From Alternaria dauci (taxonomy: Eukaryota > Ascomycota > Dothideomycetes > Pleosporales > Pleosporaceae), in the NCBI RefSeq assembly GCF_042100115.1, contig NC_091272.1, positions 4,402,001 through 4,466,000 of the forward strand: a stretch of 64,000 nt of DNA, written 5' to 3'. The notes under the pieces were generated by a model. It was not told the origin of the DNA. It ran no database searches and saw nothing but the letters and a program-made list of their open reading frames with translations. Of this stretch, positions 1-10,273 are shown in pieces. A program made the position numbers and the translations under genes. Numbering within the stretch: position 1 is the first letter of the stretch; every line of letters starts with the position of its first letter.

Positions 1-790
1 ATCAACTCCATCTCATTTCCCCACGAATGGCTCACGTCCCCTCAACCAGAAGAATAGCTCAGCACCTGGTCTGTTTCTTTGTCTGGTAGAAACCGCCCTG
101 TTGCGCCACTATGGCGTCTTCATTACACAAGTCCACGGGTGTCTCTAGTTTGCAGCCCCCATCGTAGAGGCTTGATCGAGTGCGGAGACTACGCAAGTAA
201 CCGTAATTGTTAATACGAATTGAACGGCGCAACCGTGCGGCCCGCCTTTTGGGCTCGCGATCAAGTTGTCAAGCTTTCAAGGTGGGTTTGTGGCGGCGTA
301 TGAAGGAAGGGTGGTCTGTGTTTATCCGTGGTCGTATGTACAACGGCGTTTTCGTGTACCTATTCAACGGTCGGTTGGATGAGGTCGGCTTGGCAATGAG
401 CAGCAGTCTTCAGGTATCATCTCGGTTGAGAAAGCGTACATACCTGCGGCAGTGCAGTGTAGCGAGATACAACTGGCACAATAAGGCGCGCACCGTGTTG
501 GCTATGTAGCATCAAGGCGTAGAATGTGCATGTCCTCGGACATGCAAGCCCGTCATTTGCGCTTCATGATTCGCTTGTCAGGTCGAGCGTCATGAGTATC
601 ACTGGTATGTTGAATGAAAATGTTACCGTATCAGAGCAATGTCATTGCGCTGGTCAAGGTGATGTCCACGTGAGAGCGCGCAGCGTGTTGCCCAGGTGGG
701 GATTGGCGCGGGCATCACCATCACCAAACGCAGTCGCCTCACTTCGCACCCCAAGTGACCGCCCGCAACGCAGACCCGATTATATCTCAG
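1..790. other. Left edge, no supported gene
   Basis: Only short overlapping open frames are present, and none shows codon structure or a recognisable domain. The last part is presumably the promoter of the CENP-X gene that starts at 791. Confidence 0.5.
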
Positions 791-1363
791 ATGCCACCAA
801 AAAATGCGACAGCGAATGCTGCGCGCAGAAAAGGGCCGTCGTTCAACCCACCACGGCCTGTAAACGCGGCTTCCCAGGCATCTACAACCACGAAACGCGC
901 CCCAGCAGCAGCTTCCCGCGCGGCCGGCCCAGCAAAGAAGAGCAGTGCGACAGGCTCAAAGAGTGGCTTCCAGCCGGCGGCCGATATAATTGACCTCTCT
1001 GATGATGACCAAGATGAAGATGTTGCTGAAGATCTAAATCTCTCAGACTTCGACGACATCATGGAGGACGCGCCCGCTCCCAAGCCACCACCATCAGCAG
1101 CCAAACCTGCCCTTTCCGAGCCCGTCGTACCTCGACCCCTCCTCGCACGTCTGCTTCTCGAGAACTTTGAGGATTCGAACATACAAATACAAACCGGTGC
1201 GATGAAGCTGGTCGGAAAGTACATTGACATCTTCGTCACGGAAGCTTTTCTCAGAAGCCAAGATGAGATGAAAGCGGCTGCAAAAGACGGGGCTTCCATT
1301 GATGGTTTCCTCCAAGTAGAGGATCTGGAGAAGATGACGCCACAACTTGTGTTGGACTTTTGA
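791..1363 (+). CDS. MHF2: CENP-X / MHF2 histone-fold protein with long N-terminal tail
   Basis: Single-exon gene for a 190-residue protein. The last 70 or so residues match the CENP-X (MHF2, FAAP10) family. They begin RPLLARLLLENFEDSN, continue through a histone-fold helix with a VEAFLRSQ-like stretch, and end in the family terminus VEDLEKMTPQLVLDF directly before the stop. CENP-X pairs with CENP-S (MHF1) in kinetochore assembly and as the DNA-binding partner of FANCM/Mph1 helicases in fork repair. The start is the ATG at 791 (MPPKN); the frame is open further upstream but offers only a GTG. The first 110 residues are low-complexity (Ala, Ser, Pro, Lys) followed by an acidic block. That block contains IIDLSDDD, which looks like a SUMO-interacting motif. 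Family cores are about 80 residues, so the tail more than doubles the protein. The domain is clear; the role of the tail is inferred. Confidence 0.88.
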   Translation: MPPKNATANAARRKGPSFNPPRPVNAASQASTTTKRAPAAASRAAGPAKKSSATGSKSGFQPAADIIDLSDDDQDEDVAEDLNLSDFDDIMEDAPAPKPPPSAAKPALSEPVVPRPLLARLLLENFEDSNIQIQTGAMKLVGKYIDIFVTEAFLRSQDEMKAAAKDGASIDGFLQVEDLEKMTPQLVLDF

Positions 1364-2636
1364 AAGCGGCAGGTACACGAAGACGTAACGATTCAGCGCG
1401 GACCAGCGATGAGAGGAGAAGAGATACCATCATCTGCCATACGGATGTATGTAAGCCTACTTGAATATGCTGTTGGCGTTGCAATTCGGCTGTATTCCAG
1501 CGAGCAGCCCTTTGCACCGACTACGGCAATGGTTCGACATTTGCGCCGCACCATACACGCACCTTGCACAGCCTGCCTTTGGACGCCGGTGTTTTCAGGC
1601 TATTTTCAGAACATGAGAAGTCAAACAGGGCGAAGGCGGATGTTCGGCGCAATACCACGACTCACAGCAGTCAAGAGGCGGAGAAGGCAAGAGGCCGAAA
1701 CATGGACATGTACATCAGTCGTTTACAGGACGATCTGCCATACGGAATCAGGTCACAAGGACTCATAGACAAATGAAGGACTCAACCGCCTGACACGTTT
1801 GAAACATCTCGCAATGTTGCCTGGCGTCCAAGATCTTGTCGAAGAATTTTACGCGCGCAGCCTGGTAGCCATTTAATGCCCAATCTCGCAAACGCATGTT
1901 CCGGCTGCCTGGCTCGTTCGGTTTTGTGGTTGCCGTTGCCACAGCTGGCTTGAAGCACGATGGGGGTGGGGCTCAAACACAGCCGTAACGTGCAGCGCGT
2001 CGTATCGTGAACACCCAGCTGCATCACGACGAACACCAACATAGTGACATGATCAACGCTGCTTTACAACACCACCACCTGTGTACGTTGCGCTATGGTA
2101 TTCTACCTCAATTATCTCTGAAGCTGTTTGTACACAATATTAACACTGTCCATTGCTGACGTTCAAACTTTAAGCTGCACTCAAATATAGCCGTTTTAAG
2201 CCTCACATCCAGGGTCTCCAGCCGAACCAGGAAGCTGAAGCACCCCATGCCTCTAACATGTCGCAACTCCAACCCCATGTATCGGAATATCTGCTAACCG
2301 CCCTGGCCACGCATGTCCATCTGTCATGCCTTAAGATGGCCCTACAACCCTCACCTCAGGCTTCTCTTTTTCACATCCTCCACATCTCTCACGTTTCTTG
2401 TCACTTTGTGTTGCATTTTCCTTGCATCTATCTTTCTTTACTTACCTCTTCACAATCTTTAATAAAGGACTGGCTAGTCCAGCTTGCTATATTTTCACAT
2501 TCCCAACCAGAGCGCTAGTCGCACATCCACTCTCTTGACGAGACATTGAGCATCAATCGCAACACGAATCGCATACCTAATATCGAGATCGCCTTTTATA
2601 CAAACGAACGAGCGAACATCATATACAACAGCCAAC
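1364..2636. other. Intergenic, no supported gene
   Basis: Open frames here are short, on both strands, and lack recognisable domains. The stretch before 2637 is pyrimidine-rich with a TTTTATACA box around 2592, consistent with promoter and 5' leader of the next gene. Confidence 0.5.
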
Positions 2637-3568
2637 ATGTATTTCTCAAGAGCAACCATTCTCTTCGCCGTCTTCGGCCTCGCGTGCGCTCAGGAGTCTT
2701 CCTCGACCGCTTCAGGATCCATAGCCGCCACTGAGCCAACACTCTCCTCCGCTGTCTTAGGCAGCGTGGCGACATCTCAGCCAACCCCAATGGCAGGCAT
2801 GGTCATGACACACGTAGTCCAAGTCGGAGGTCCAAATGGAAGTCTGACCTTCTCTCCGTCCAACGTTGTCGCACAACCAGGAGATCTTGTCCAGTTCCAA
2901 TTCCACCCCAAGGTACGTCCTACCCTAATACCCCGCTTCCTTTTTTTTCTCGAGTAGAACCTAGTTAACACTTTCCAAACAGAATCACTCGGTCGTTCAG
3001 TCCACCTTTGACAACCCATGCACACCCATCCAAAACGTCATGGCCAACAAAACCGATGCCTTCTTCTCCGGCTTCATGCCCACAAACGCTTCCTTGACCG
3101 CTACAAGCCAAGTCCTCACATATACCATCCGTGTCGCAGACGAGAAGCCAGTCTGGTTCTACTGCTCCCAGGGCCAGCACTGTCAAGCTGGCATGGTCGG
3201 TGCTATCAACGCGTAAGTTCTCCTTTTCCGCACTCCCAATAAACATTCACTAACTCTGCACCCACAGTCCTACATCCGGAAACAAAACAATGGCCGCTTT
3301 TGTCGCTCTCGCCGCTCAAGCTACAGAGAACCTCTCCCCCGGTCAGGCAGCCGGTTCAGGCGGCGCGGCTGGCAACACACCTACCTCGCCCTCAGCCGGC
3401 GGCGGCGCGAACTCTGGTACCGATAGCACTTCTGGCGAGGGTGCTAGTAGCTCTGCTAGTGGTGCTCCTGCTGAGGCTACTGCTAATGTTGCTGCTGGTG
3501 GTTTCAGCGCGCAGAGCTTTGTCGGAGCTGCTGTTGCGGTTGCTGCTGCTGTTGTTGGTGTTTTGTAA
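2637..3568 (+). CDS. Secreted cupredoxin-domain serine-rich protein, probable GPI anchor
   Basis: Three exons, 2637-2912, 2983-3212 and 3268-3568, joined by GT-AG introns, give 268 residues. A signal peptide covers about residues 1-18 (ending FGLACA). The middle carries the fungal extracellular serine-rich protein fold. Its landmarks are QFHPKNHSVVQSTFDNPC across the first splice join and VWFYCSQGQHCQAGMVGAIN near the second. The His, Cys and Met in these motifs correspond to the type-1 copper site of plastocyanin-like proteins. The C-terminal third is Gly/Ser/Ala-rich and ends in a hydrophobic tail (VGAAVAVAAAVVGVL) with no charged residues after it, typical of a GPI signal. It therefore probably sits on the plasma membrane or in the wall. 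Copper binding is inferred from motif conservation. Confidence 0.88.
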
Positions 3569-5311
3569 GGGAACTGTTGTTGATGAATTCGTGGAAGGAA
3601 GGAGAAATATGTGCTCTTTTGTTGTGATACCAATTCTAGGATGATGATACTGAGCTGGTTCTGCACTCAGATCTGGGCGTGTTATTTTTAGGTTTAAAAA
3701 AACATTAATGCGATAGCTATTGACCACGCTCGTACTTCAATTGTGATCATCTTTGGTGAAAAAATGAGGAAGGATAATGTTCCGACGAAAGGAATCGTGT
3801 TGAACTCACATGTGGTTGGCGATTCTCTTCTTCTCGTTTTCTAGTCCTCACGCTCCAGCCTGGGAGGCTGTCTTCATGAGAACTTTGGTAAAACGGGGTT
3901 CTTTCTTGCAGTCGCAATTTCTTGCATTTCTCGAGAATATCGAAAAACTTACTGTACCGCTGCTTGACAACACATCTGTGCCTTAATTGCTTACCATTCA
4001 TCGCGTACATATGACTTGGACTAAGTCACAATTGCGTACTTGATCCTGGAACGACGAGTTCCGAGTTTGATATGTTCTGTTGAACATCATCTCACTCAAA
4101 AATGGTCATGTCTGAGTAGCCGTGTTGATCTAAAAGGCGTTGTGTTGTGGCAGCATTCTCGTGCTCAATGACGTCCTCCCTGTCATTCGCACAGTCTAGA
4201 CGGTGTGATGATTTTTGTGGGGATACGAGTAAGGAATACTCGGAAAGGCTAGTGCACGATGTCATGTCAATCGACATGCATATGGGAGTTCCATGAGTAA
4301 ACTATGTCTCAAATAACTGGTGGTAGACCCTGCAAAGTGCAGGCATCGAAAAATGGAGCAGACTTGAGGTAAGATTGCGAACCGAAAAAAATCTCAGACA
4401 ATTTACGCTAGAGAGCATATGTAGCGTCAGGTCGAGACCGTCTCGATCGCATCGTGAGGGATGGTGTTGGTGTCGCGAACTACGGCGGGTCTCGCGTTCA
4501 TGCATTGTGATGTCATGCAGTTGAGCCAAGAGTTTTCACCCGCCTGCCCGCAGAGCCTCTTGCATCTTTACCCCATTCGGGCGACTACGGCGTGATGATC
4601 ACTTGCCAGACCGCATCCTCACATGTCATCACTGGAGACGATGAGGAGCTTTTCGCTTTACCTCACTGGGACTCTTTTAGCCACACGGATGCCACCTTCT
4701 GAAAGACACCATGTTTTCGTCTACAGGCGAAGCGAGGCAGCTTTTTAACAAGGATGCTTCATTTCATACGAACACAAAAGAGCCAAACTATCCAAGCAAT
4801 ACCGGACGACTTCCCTAGTTACTTGAGAACTTGCGGGTTTTGGGTCCACCCGACCCATTCTTATCTTCAGCCGCATGCAGATCTACGGATGTTTCGCCTG
4901 TCGGCAAGAAGTGGGTTGAGAACGTAACTTTCAGTTTTTCACTGCATGGACGAAGCTTGTCGTCACAAAGTTGGGTCCACAAGATACAACCGCCAAAGAG
5001 CATCGCGATATTGTCAAGCTAGGCCCACCCTGAGACACACTCTATCACTGCTGTCGTCGATGGCATCTATTACCCCGATCCCCACGATGAATTTCAGGCC
5101 GACATTTTATGCCCTGGATTTGCAACAATGGATCCCACCCTGACAGGACCCTCTCTGAGTGGAGAAGGGTCTTTGTTGCGAGCGTTGTACTCAGACGTCA
5201 TTCTGGAGGTGGATGCCAAATGTGGACTTTTACTGGGTTCAAGAGGGCCTTGATATCCTTTCCCGTACCCCGAGTCTCATCTCCAGCTTTCTCTCCTCAT
5301 TCCACCCTACG
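3569..5311. other. Intergenic, no supported gene
   Basis: This 1.7 kb holds only short frames without domain signal. A 77-codon open stretch at 5023-5253 (plus strand) reads like protein but has no start, and is discussed under rejected items. The last 60 bases before 5312 are C/T-rich, as expected for a fungal 5' leader. Confidence 0.45.
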
Positions 5312-7072
5312 ATGACGGAATGCGAGTCCAGGCAACATTCGCCCGCCCGGGCTGGCTCAAAATCAGTTTCTGAGAAAGACGATGCTGAGCACCGACCTAG
5401 CTTCCCAGGTGAAGCCAGCGACGAGGAGAAGTGGGATGTCAATGTCCCCGTCGATCCTCAGGGAGTCCATCACCCGTCCATGGTCCCTGGTCCAGACGGA
5501 AAGCGCGAGTTGAGGGAGTGGGAGTGTTGGGATAAGCTCGCATACACATGGCCGAAGTGGAAGAAGGCCATGTATTTGACTTCAATTGCTGCAATCCAAA
5601 TCTCCATGAACTTCAACACGTCAGTGTATCCCAGCGCTGTCAACCCGATTTCCGAACATTTCGGAATCAGCACACAGGCAGCGCGCGTCGGACAGATGAT
5701 CTATCTGGTCTTCTATTCCTTTGGATGCGAGTTATGGGCGCCGTGGAGTGAGGAGTTTGGTCGCTGGCCCATTTTACAGCTCAGCATGTTTCTCATCAAC
5801 ATCTGGGAAATCCCCTGTTCTGTTGCCCCAAACTTTGGTACCATTGTGGTCTGCAGAGCTCTTGTAAGTTTCCCATGTTTTGAATGCCTCCAGCGCTAAT
5901 GTTTTCCAGGGAGGTCTTTCCACGGCTGGAGGTAGTGTTACTCTTGGTCTCATTGCCGATCTGTATGAACCAGAGACCCAGCACTGGCCTCTATGCTTTA
6001 TCGTATTGTCTTCTACAATTGGGACATCTATCGGCGGTGTTATTGGTGGCCCCATCGAGAAATATCTCACATGGCAGTGGAACTTTTGGATCCAACTGAT
6101 CTTTGGCGTTGTTGCCCAGGCAGTGCATTTCTTCATGCCTGAGAGTCGATCCACCATTCTTATCGACCGCGAAGCCAAGAGACGTCGCCAAACAGGCGAA
6201 GACCCGAACGTCTACGGTCCAAATGAACTGAAGAAGCCACGGATCTCGCTCAAGGAGGCTGGAAAGATCTGGCTTCGACCGTTTGAGATGTTTGTTCGTG
6301 AGCCTATCGTGTTGCTCCTCTCGCTCCTTTCCGGTTTCTCGGACGCTCTGATCTTCACGTTCTTGGAGGCTTTCAACGTCACCTTCCCGAACAACTTTGG
6401 TTTCGGCACGCTACAGGTAGCCTGGGCATTCATCCCAATCAACGCTTCCTACTTCTTCACGTACTTTTTGTACTGGCCTTGGTTCTGGCGCGATGATCAC
6501 CTACGCAAGAAGAATGGCCCTGATTGGATGTCGCCAGAGCGGCGTTTGAAGCCGCTTCTGTTGCTTGCGTTGTTTGAGCCCATCGGGCTTTTTGGCTTTG
6601 CTTGGACCTGTAAGTTGGCCGCCGGCGCCGTCACCTGAACTTCGACTAACACTGCATAGGCATGGGACCACCTCAAACGCATTGGATAGCACCAATGATT
6701 TTCTCTTTCCTCGTCGGACTCGCAAACTTTGCAATCTACTACTCCTCTGTTGATTACATGATCGCCGCGTACGGTCCATACTCGGCTTCAGCCACTGGCG
6801 GCAACGCGTTCGCTCGTGATTTCCTTGCCGGTATCTCCGCCATGTACGCCACACCTCTATACAACAACCTCGCATCCACGAGTCCCCAGAAGTCTGAGTA
6901 TGCCACCACTCTCTTGGCATGCTTGTCGTGTTTGGTCGTAGTACCGATCTACGTCTTCTACTGGAAAGGACCCCAGATCAGAAAGGCTAGTAAATTCGCC
7001 TCTATACTTGCGGAAGATAGGAAGGCCGAGGGCGTCAGGCGGCTCAGTAAGGCTGACAACCTACCGGCCTAA
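5312..7072 (+). CDS. MFS drug:H+ antiporter, DHA1 family
   Basis: Exons 5312-5863, 5910-6609 and 6660-7072 encode 554 residues. A hydrophilic N-terminus of about 85 residues is followed by 12 predicted membrane segments. TM1 begins near KAMYLTSIAAIQISMNF. The A-loop reads WAPWSEEFGRWPILQ. The TM5 region GGLSTAGGSVTLGLIADLY matches the SxxxGxxxxGP-type antiporter motif area of fungal polyamine/multidrug exporters. The central loop carries ESRSTILIDREAKRRRQTG, also typical of this family. Expected role: proton-coupled export of small organic compounds at the plasma membrane; the substrate cannot be deduced. The frame is open upstream to a GTG at 5159. I chose the ATG at 5312 because it follows a pyrimidine-rich leader and fits family N-termini. 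Confidence 0.88.
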
Positions 7073-7934
7073 GCTTTGGTGAAGAGTTCATGATACCCTT
7101 GCTTTTTATGACACTTTCGGAAGCAATACAGAAGGTGGCTCCTTTTCGCATGTATCACTCGTTGTGTAACACTCTTGAGAATTCTCTATTATGTTCATAT
7201 CGAAGATATCGCGGCGTGTATGGGCTGGATTCTGCTTTTGTCTCATTGCTACAAGACGACCAAGAGACAGCAGAATGATGAACGATGAGTTCTACTCCCA
7301 GCACGAAGTATAAATACAGTACGAAATGTCAGATATATGCTATTGCATATGATTACTGGGATTTACTCGAAATCGGCTAACCTCCGAGTGTGTAATCTTC
7401 TTATTTAATGTGACATAGACTGCTCTTCTTATGGTTCCAGACGCTTTTCTCAGTTCCTATATACAGATCCATCAACCTCTAATAGACCGAAATAGTCATC
7501 TTCTTTCGTGGTGTGGCACTATCATCAGCGAGGGTGCCTGCACGCCATGACTGTATGTCTAGCTTTCGCGTGATACCAGTCAGCACGTATACAAACGTGA
7601 ACTCGACTGGATTTATCGGACTGCTTCTAGATCTTTTGCAATAATTTCACAATGTCAGACATTGTAAGTCAATCTGACCCCCACGTCTATTCACGTAATT
7701 ATACTGGATATATTCGCAGACATTGCTGGAACCATGCCGGCGTATAAGAGGAAGACCGCTCAGCCATTCCTGAAAAGCATGTTCACATCTACCAAAGCAG
7801 AGACAACCGTGTAGTACTACAGCTCAGTACGCTCTTTGATCAAAAGATATCACCAAGATACTTAGCTATTGACTCGCAACTCACGGTTCTGTCAAACAGT
7901 CAATACCCAACTTGAGTAAATTCAAACGCTGAAT
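7073..7934. other. Intergenic, nothing recognised
   Basis: AT-richer than its surroundings, with frequent stops in all frames. It should hold the 3' region of the MFS gene and the promoter of the gene at 7935. Confidence 0.5.
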
Positions 7935-9839
7935 ATGGGGATGGATCTTCTAGCTTCCACGAAGATGCGTGAACCCAAGCCTCAGGAAATTGTCAATACC
8001 GCGACGAATGAATCGAACCCTGATACCACCGGTATGGCGATGCTAACATATGCGCAAATGCGCGCGCACAAGCATACAGAGAACCCTCGTTGCGCGTGTT
8101 ACGACATCGAGGCTACCCTTGCTCTGGTGCCTGAAGAGCAACAGAGACAGTTTTTGCGTGTGTATCCTCGCCCGCAAAAAAGATATGCCAAGTACCCTAC
8201 TGGCGTCTCCATGTTCCGCGAAGAATTGGATGTAGAGATGACGACGCCTCGCCAGGGCTCTGCGCAGCAGCCCCAGCCTTCACTCGATAGCATGGTCATG
8301 GCTCCCGTGACAGCTGACGGGTATAGTGGAAACCGTGATACAGGGCCTGATAAGGCTGACAACGAGCAGTTTTGCGTGCCAAAAGTAGCGCATATTGTCT
8401 CTACCTTCTTTGCTCAGGCTCGTAGAGCCGTACGATTCGAACCAGCATTGGCGTTGGCGCCTCTCGATGGCATACTAGCTGTAAAGAATGACTTGCCTGA
8501 GCCATGGGGTATTTCCAAGCCGCAGCCTTTTACTCAGGTTACAGTAGAACTTCAGCGTTGCAACGCTGTCCGGTACCGAAACGATCGTCGACCGAGACCG
8601 CAGTTACACGTTCGGAAGGATACGCATCTTGGACATCGTCCTGGTGGTGAGGCTGATGAGTATTATCTATCAACACCGGTTGCAGCACAGCAGAATGGCC
8701 GAGCTCCAATCATCCAGAGACCAGAACCGGCCAAGCTGCGGCAGAAGCAGAGTACCGAGGGCACAACTGTTTTCGAAGCCCTTCCCAGACGATCACCGTT
8801 CCATCCAACTCGTCCAGACTCTCCCTTTCCCATGCCGCAGCAACGAACAAAGCCACCGGTAGAACCAGTAAGGAAGATGTGCAAGCACAACTGTCGCGAC
8901 GATCTCCCGGTGAGTAGTCATCTAAGATATATGCACACCAACAAGGCCGTAGACGAAACACGTCCTCCGCCTCTGCGTGGAAAAAAGAAACTACCTTCGT
9001 TGGCTGATATGCTAGGTTTGCCACCCCCAGTTCGTTGTGATGGATACCTTCTATGGTCAAATCTCGGTCCTTTGAGGACCACTTCGGGTCCCGCTTTCCC
9101 ATCATTATCGTCAAGTCGTCAGAACCACGCAGACACTGAGTTTAGTACATTAGATCACGTTTCCAATGACAAGCCAGAAGCAGAGCCTACATCCCGGTGA
9201 CTATCTCCGGAAAGCGCTACTTCAGTTCTGCACTCTTCTAGCTACCCAGCAACTGAAGCCAGCGCACCAGACGACGTTCCCGATGGCATCCCAGAAGCCA
9301 TCCCAGCATCTCGACGATTCTCGTTAGATGACTGCATCGCCGCAGAGACCGTTCCAGCAAGCCACCGGTTCTCCATATCAGACAGTGATTCAGAGACTGT
9401 TGACGCTGAGCGTCGATTGTCAATCGGTTTAAGATTCTCGGTAGGTTCATCTACGCACGAAGACGACGATGACAACGAACGTCACACCGGTGCTGAAAAA
9501 GGTGTTGATGGAGACGAGCATTGCGGATCTTTAGGTGATTCAGAGCCGGAACCACCGGTACTCCATGGCGCGTCGATCTGTACTTCGCCGGTACGTTCTT
9601 TCTCTGAAGAAAACCTTCCAAGCCTTGGATACTACGAGTATGCGGCATCTTCGGTAACCCCGGACCCACAAGACAACGACAAAGTTCTTGAGCGCTGTCC
9701 TGGTAATAACATCGGTCTATACTTTGACAACAAGTCTTTGGCCGAAACTCTTTCAGGTAATGACTCCGACTCTTCCATTGACCAATCCCTCTTTGCAGAC
9801 TTCGATGGAGATCACTCTGGCCCCAGCGCATCCTCGTGA
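7935..9839 (+). CDS. Unrecognised protein; one long frame interrupted by a single TGA
   Basis: From the ATG at 7935 the frame runs 421 codons to a TGA at 9198-9200, then stays open in the same frame for another 212 codons to a TGA at 9837-9839. Three products are possible: 421 residues (stop used), 634 residues (stop read through), or 619 residues if 9197-9241 is removed as a 45-nt intron (GTGACT...TTCTAG), which keeps frame. I recognise no domain. The first part is Pro/Arg/Gln-rich with a small Cys-His patch (MCKHNCRDD) and a conserved-looking block GKKKLPSLADMLGLPPP. The second part is acidic and Ser-rich, with repeated [RH]-[RL]-FS segments. The length of open frame after the TGA argues that the downstream part is coding. 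Which mechanism operates is unresolved. Confidence 0.65.
9197..9241 (+). other. TGA-CTA stop context overlapping a possible 45-nt in-frame intron
   Basis: The codon series is CGG TGA CTA TCT. UGA followed by CUA is the best-known strong readthrough context in fungi and animals. The same bases can be read as a short intron, with donor GTGACT at 9197 and a pyrimidine-rich acceptor TTCTAG ending at 9241. The donor is weak compared with the GTAAGT/GTACGT used elsewhere in this window, and no good ctaac/ctgac branch site lies inside. Confidence 0.5.
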
Positions 9840-10273
9840 CCTCGCCACCAAATTCTTAAGCAAGTAGGCCTAGCAATGGTACCCACACAAGCTCTCTAGA
9901 TGGTACGCAAATCTCATTTCGGCAGGGCTCGGGAAAGCCTTCGCAATTCGACCAGACAAGGACGTTCGAGACGCTGCGGCCGGACTTATATTGGATAGAT
10001 TAGTGTATAACAATTAAAAGAATTTTGCCATTGAAACATTTCGGGGGTATGCTTGTATAGATAACATCGTCAGCGCTCTGAACCAGATCGTAAAAGGAAG
10101 CCAACAAGAAGACGAGGATCGGCGCAGAAGAAAGAGTCGCAATCGTGTCCCCGTCTAGCCCATATATCCTGCCGATATTTAGATAAGATGCCCAAAAGTA
10201 TGGTCTCTCCACCAGATTAGCAAACCAGTCGGGTAAACTTTTACCGGCGTTCCTCGCATTATCAACCCACAGT
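9840..10273. other. 3' regions of two converging genes
   Basis: Lies between the convergent ends of the TGA-interrupted gene and the Hsp70-like gene. No further coding signal was seen. Confidence 0.5.

Noticed and set aside
787..1299. 170-codon minus-strand frame across the CENP-X gene
   Set aside because: Pure antisense of the conserved CENP-X coding sequence.
5023..5253. A 77-codon open stretch upstream of the DHA1 transporter, reading DGIYYPDPHDEFQADILCPG and onward
   Set aside because: It looks protein-like, but it begins after a TAG, has only a late ATG (41 codons left) and no matching splice sites to the transporter. It may be a relic; not enough to call.
8910..8945. GTGAGT...ACAAG as a 36-nt intron inside the TGA-interrupted gene
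   Set aside because: Too short for a fungal intron and not needed for the frame.
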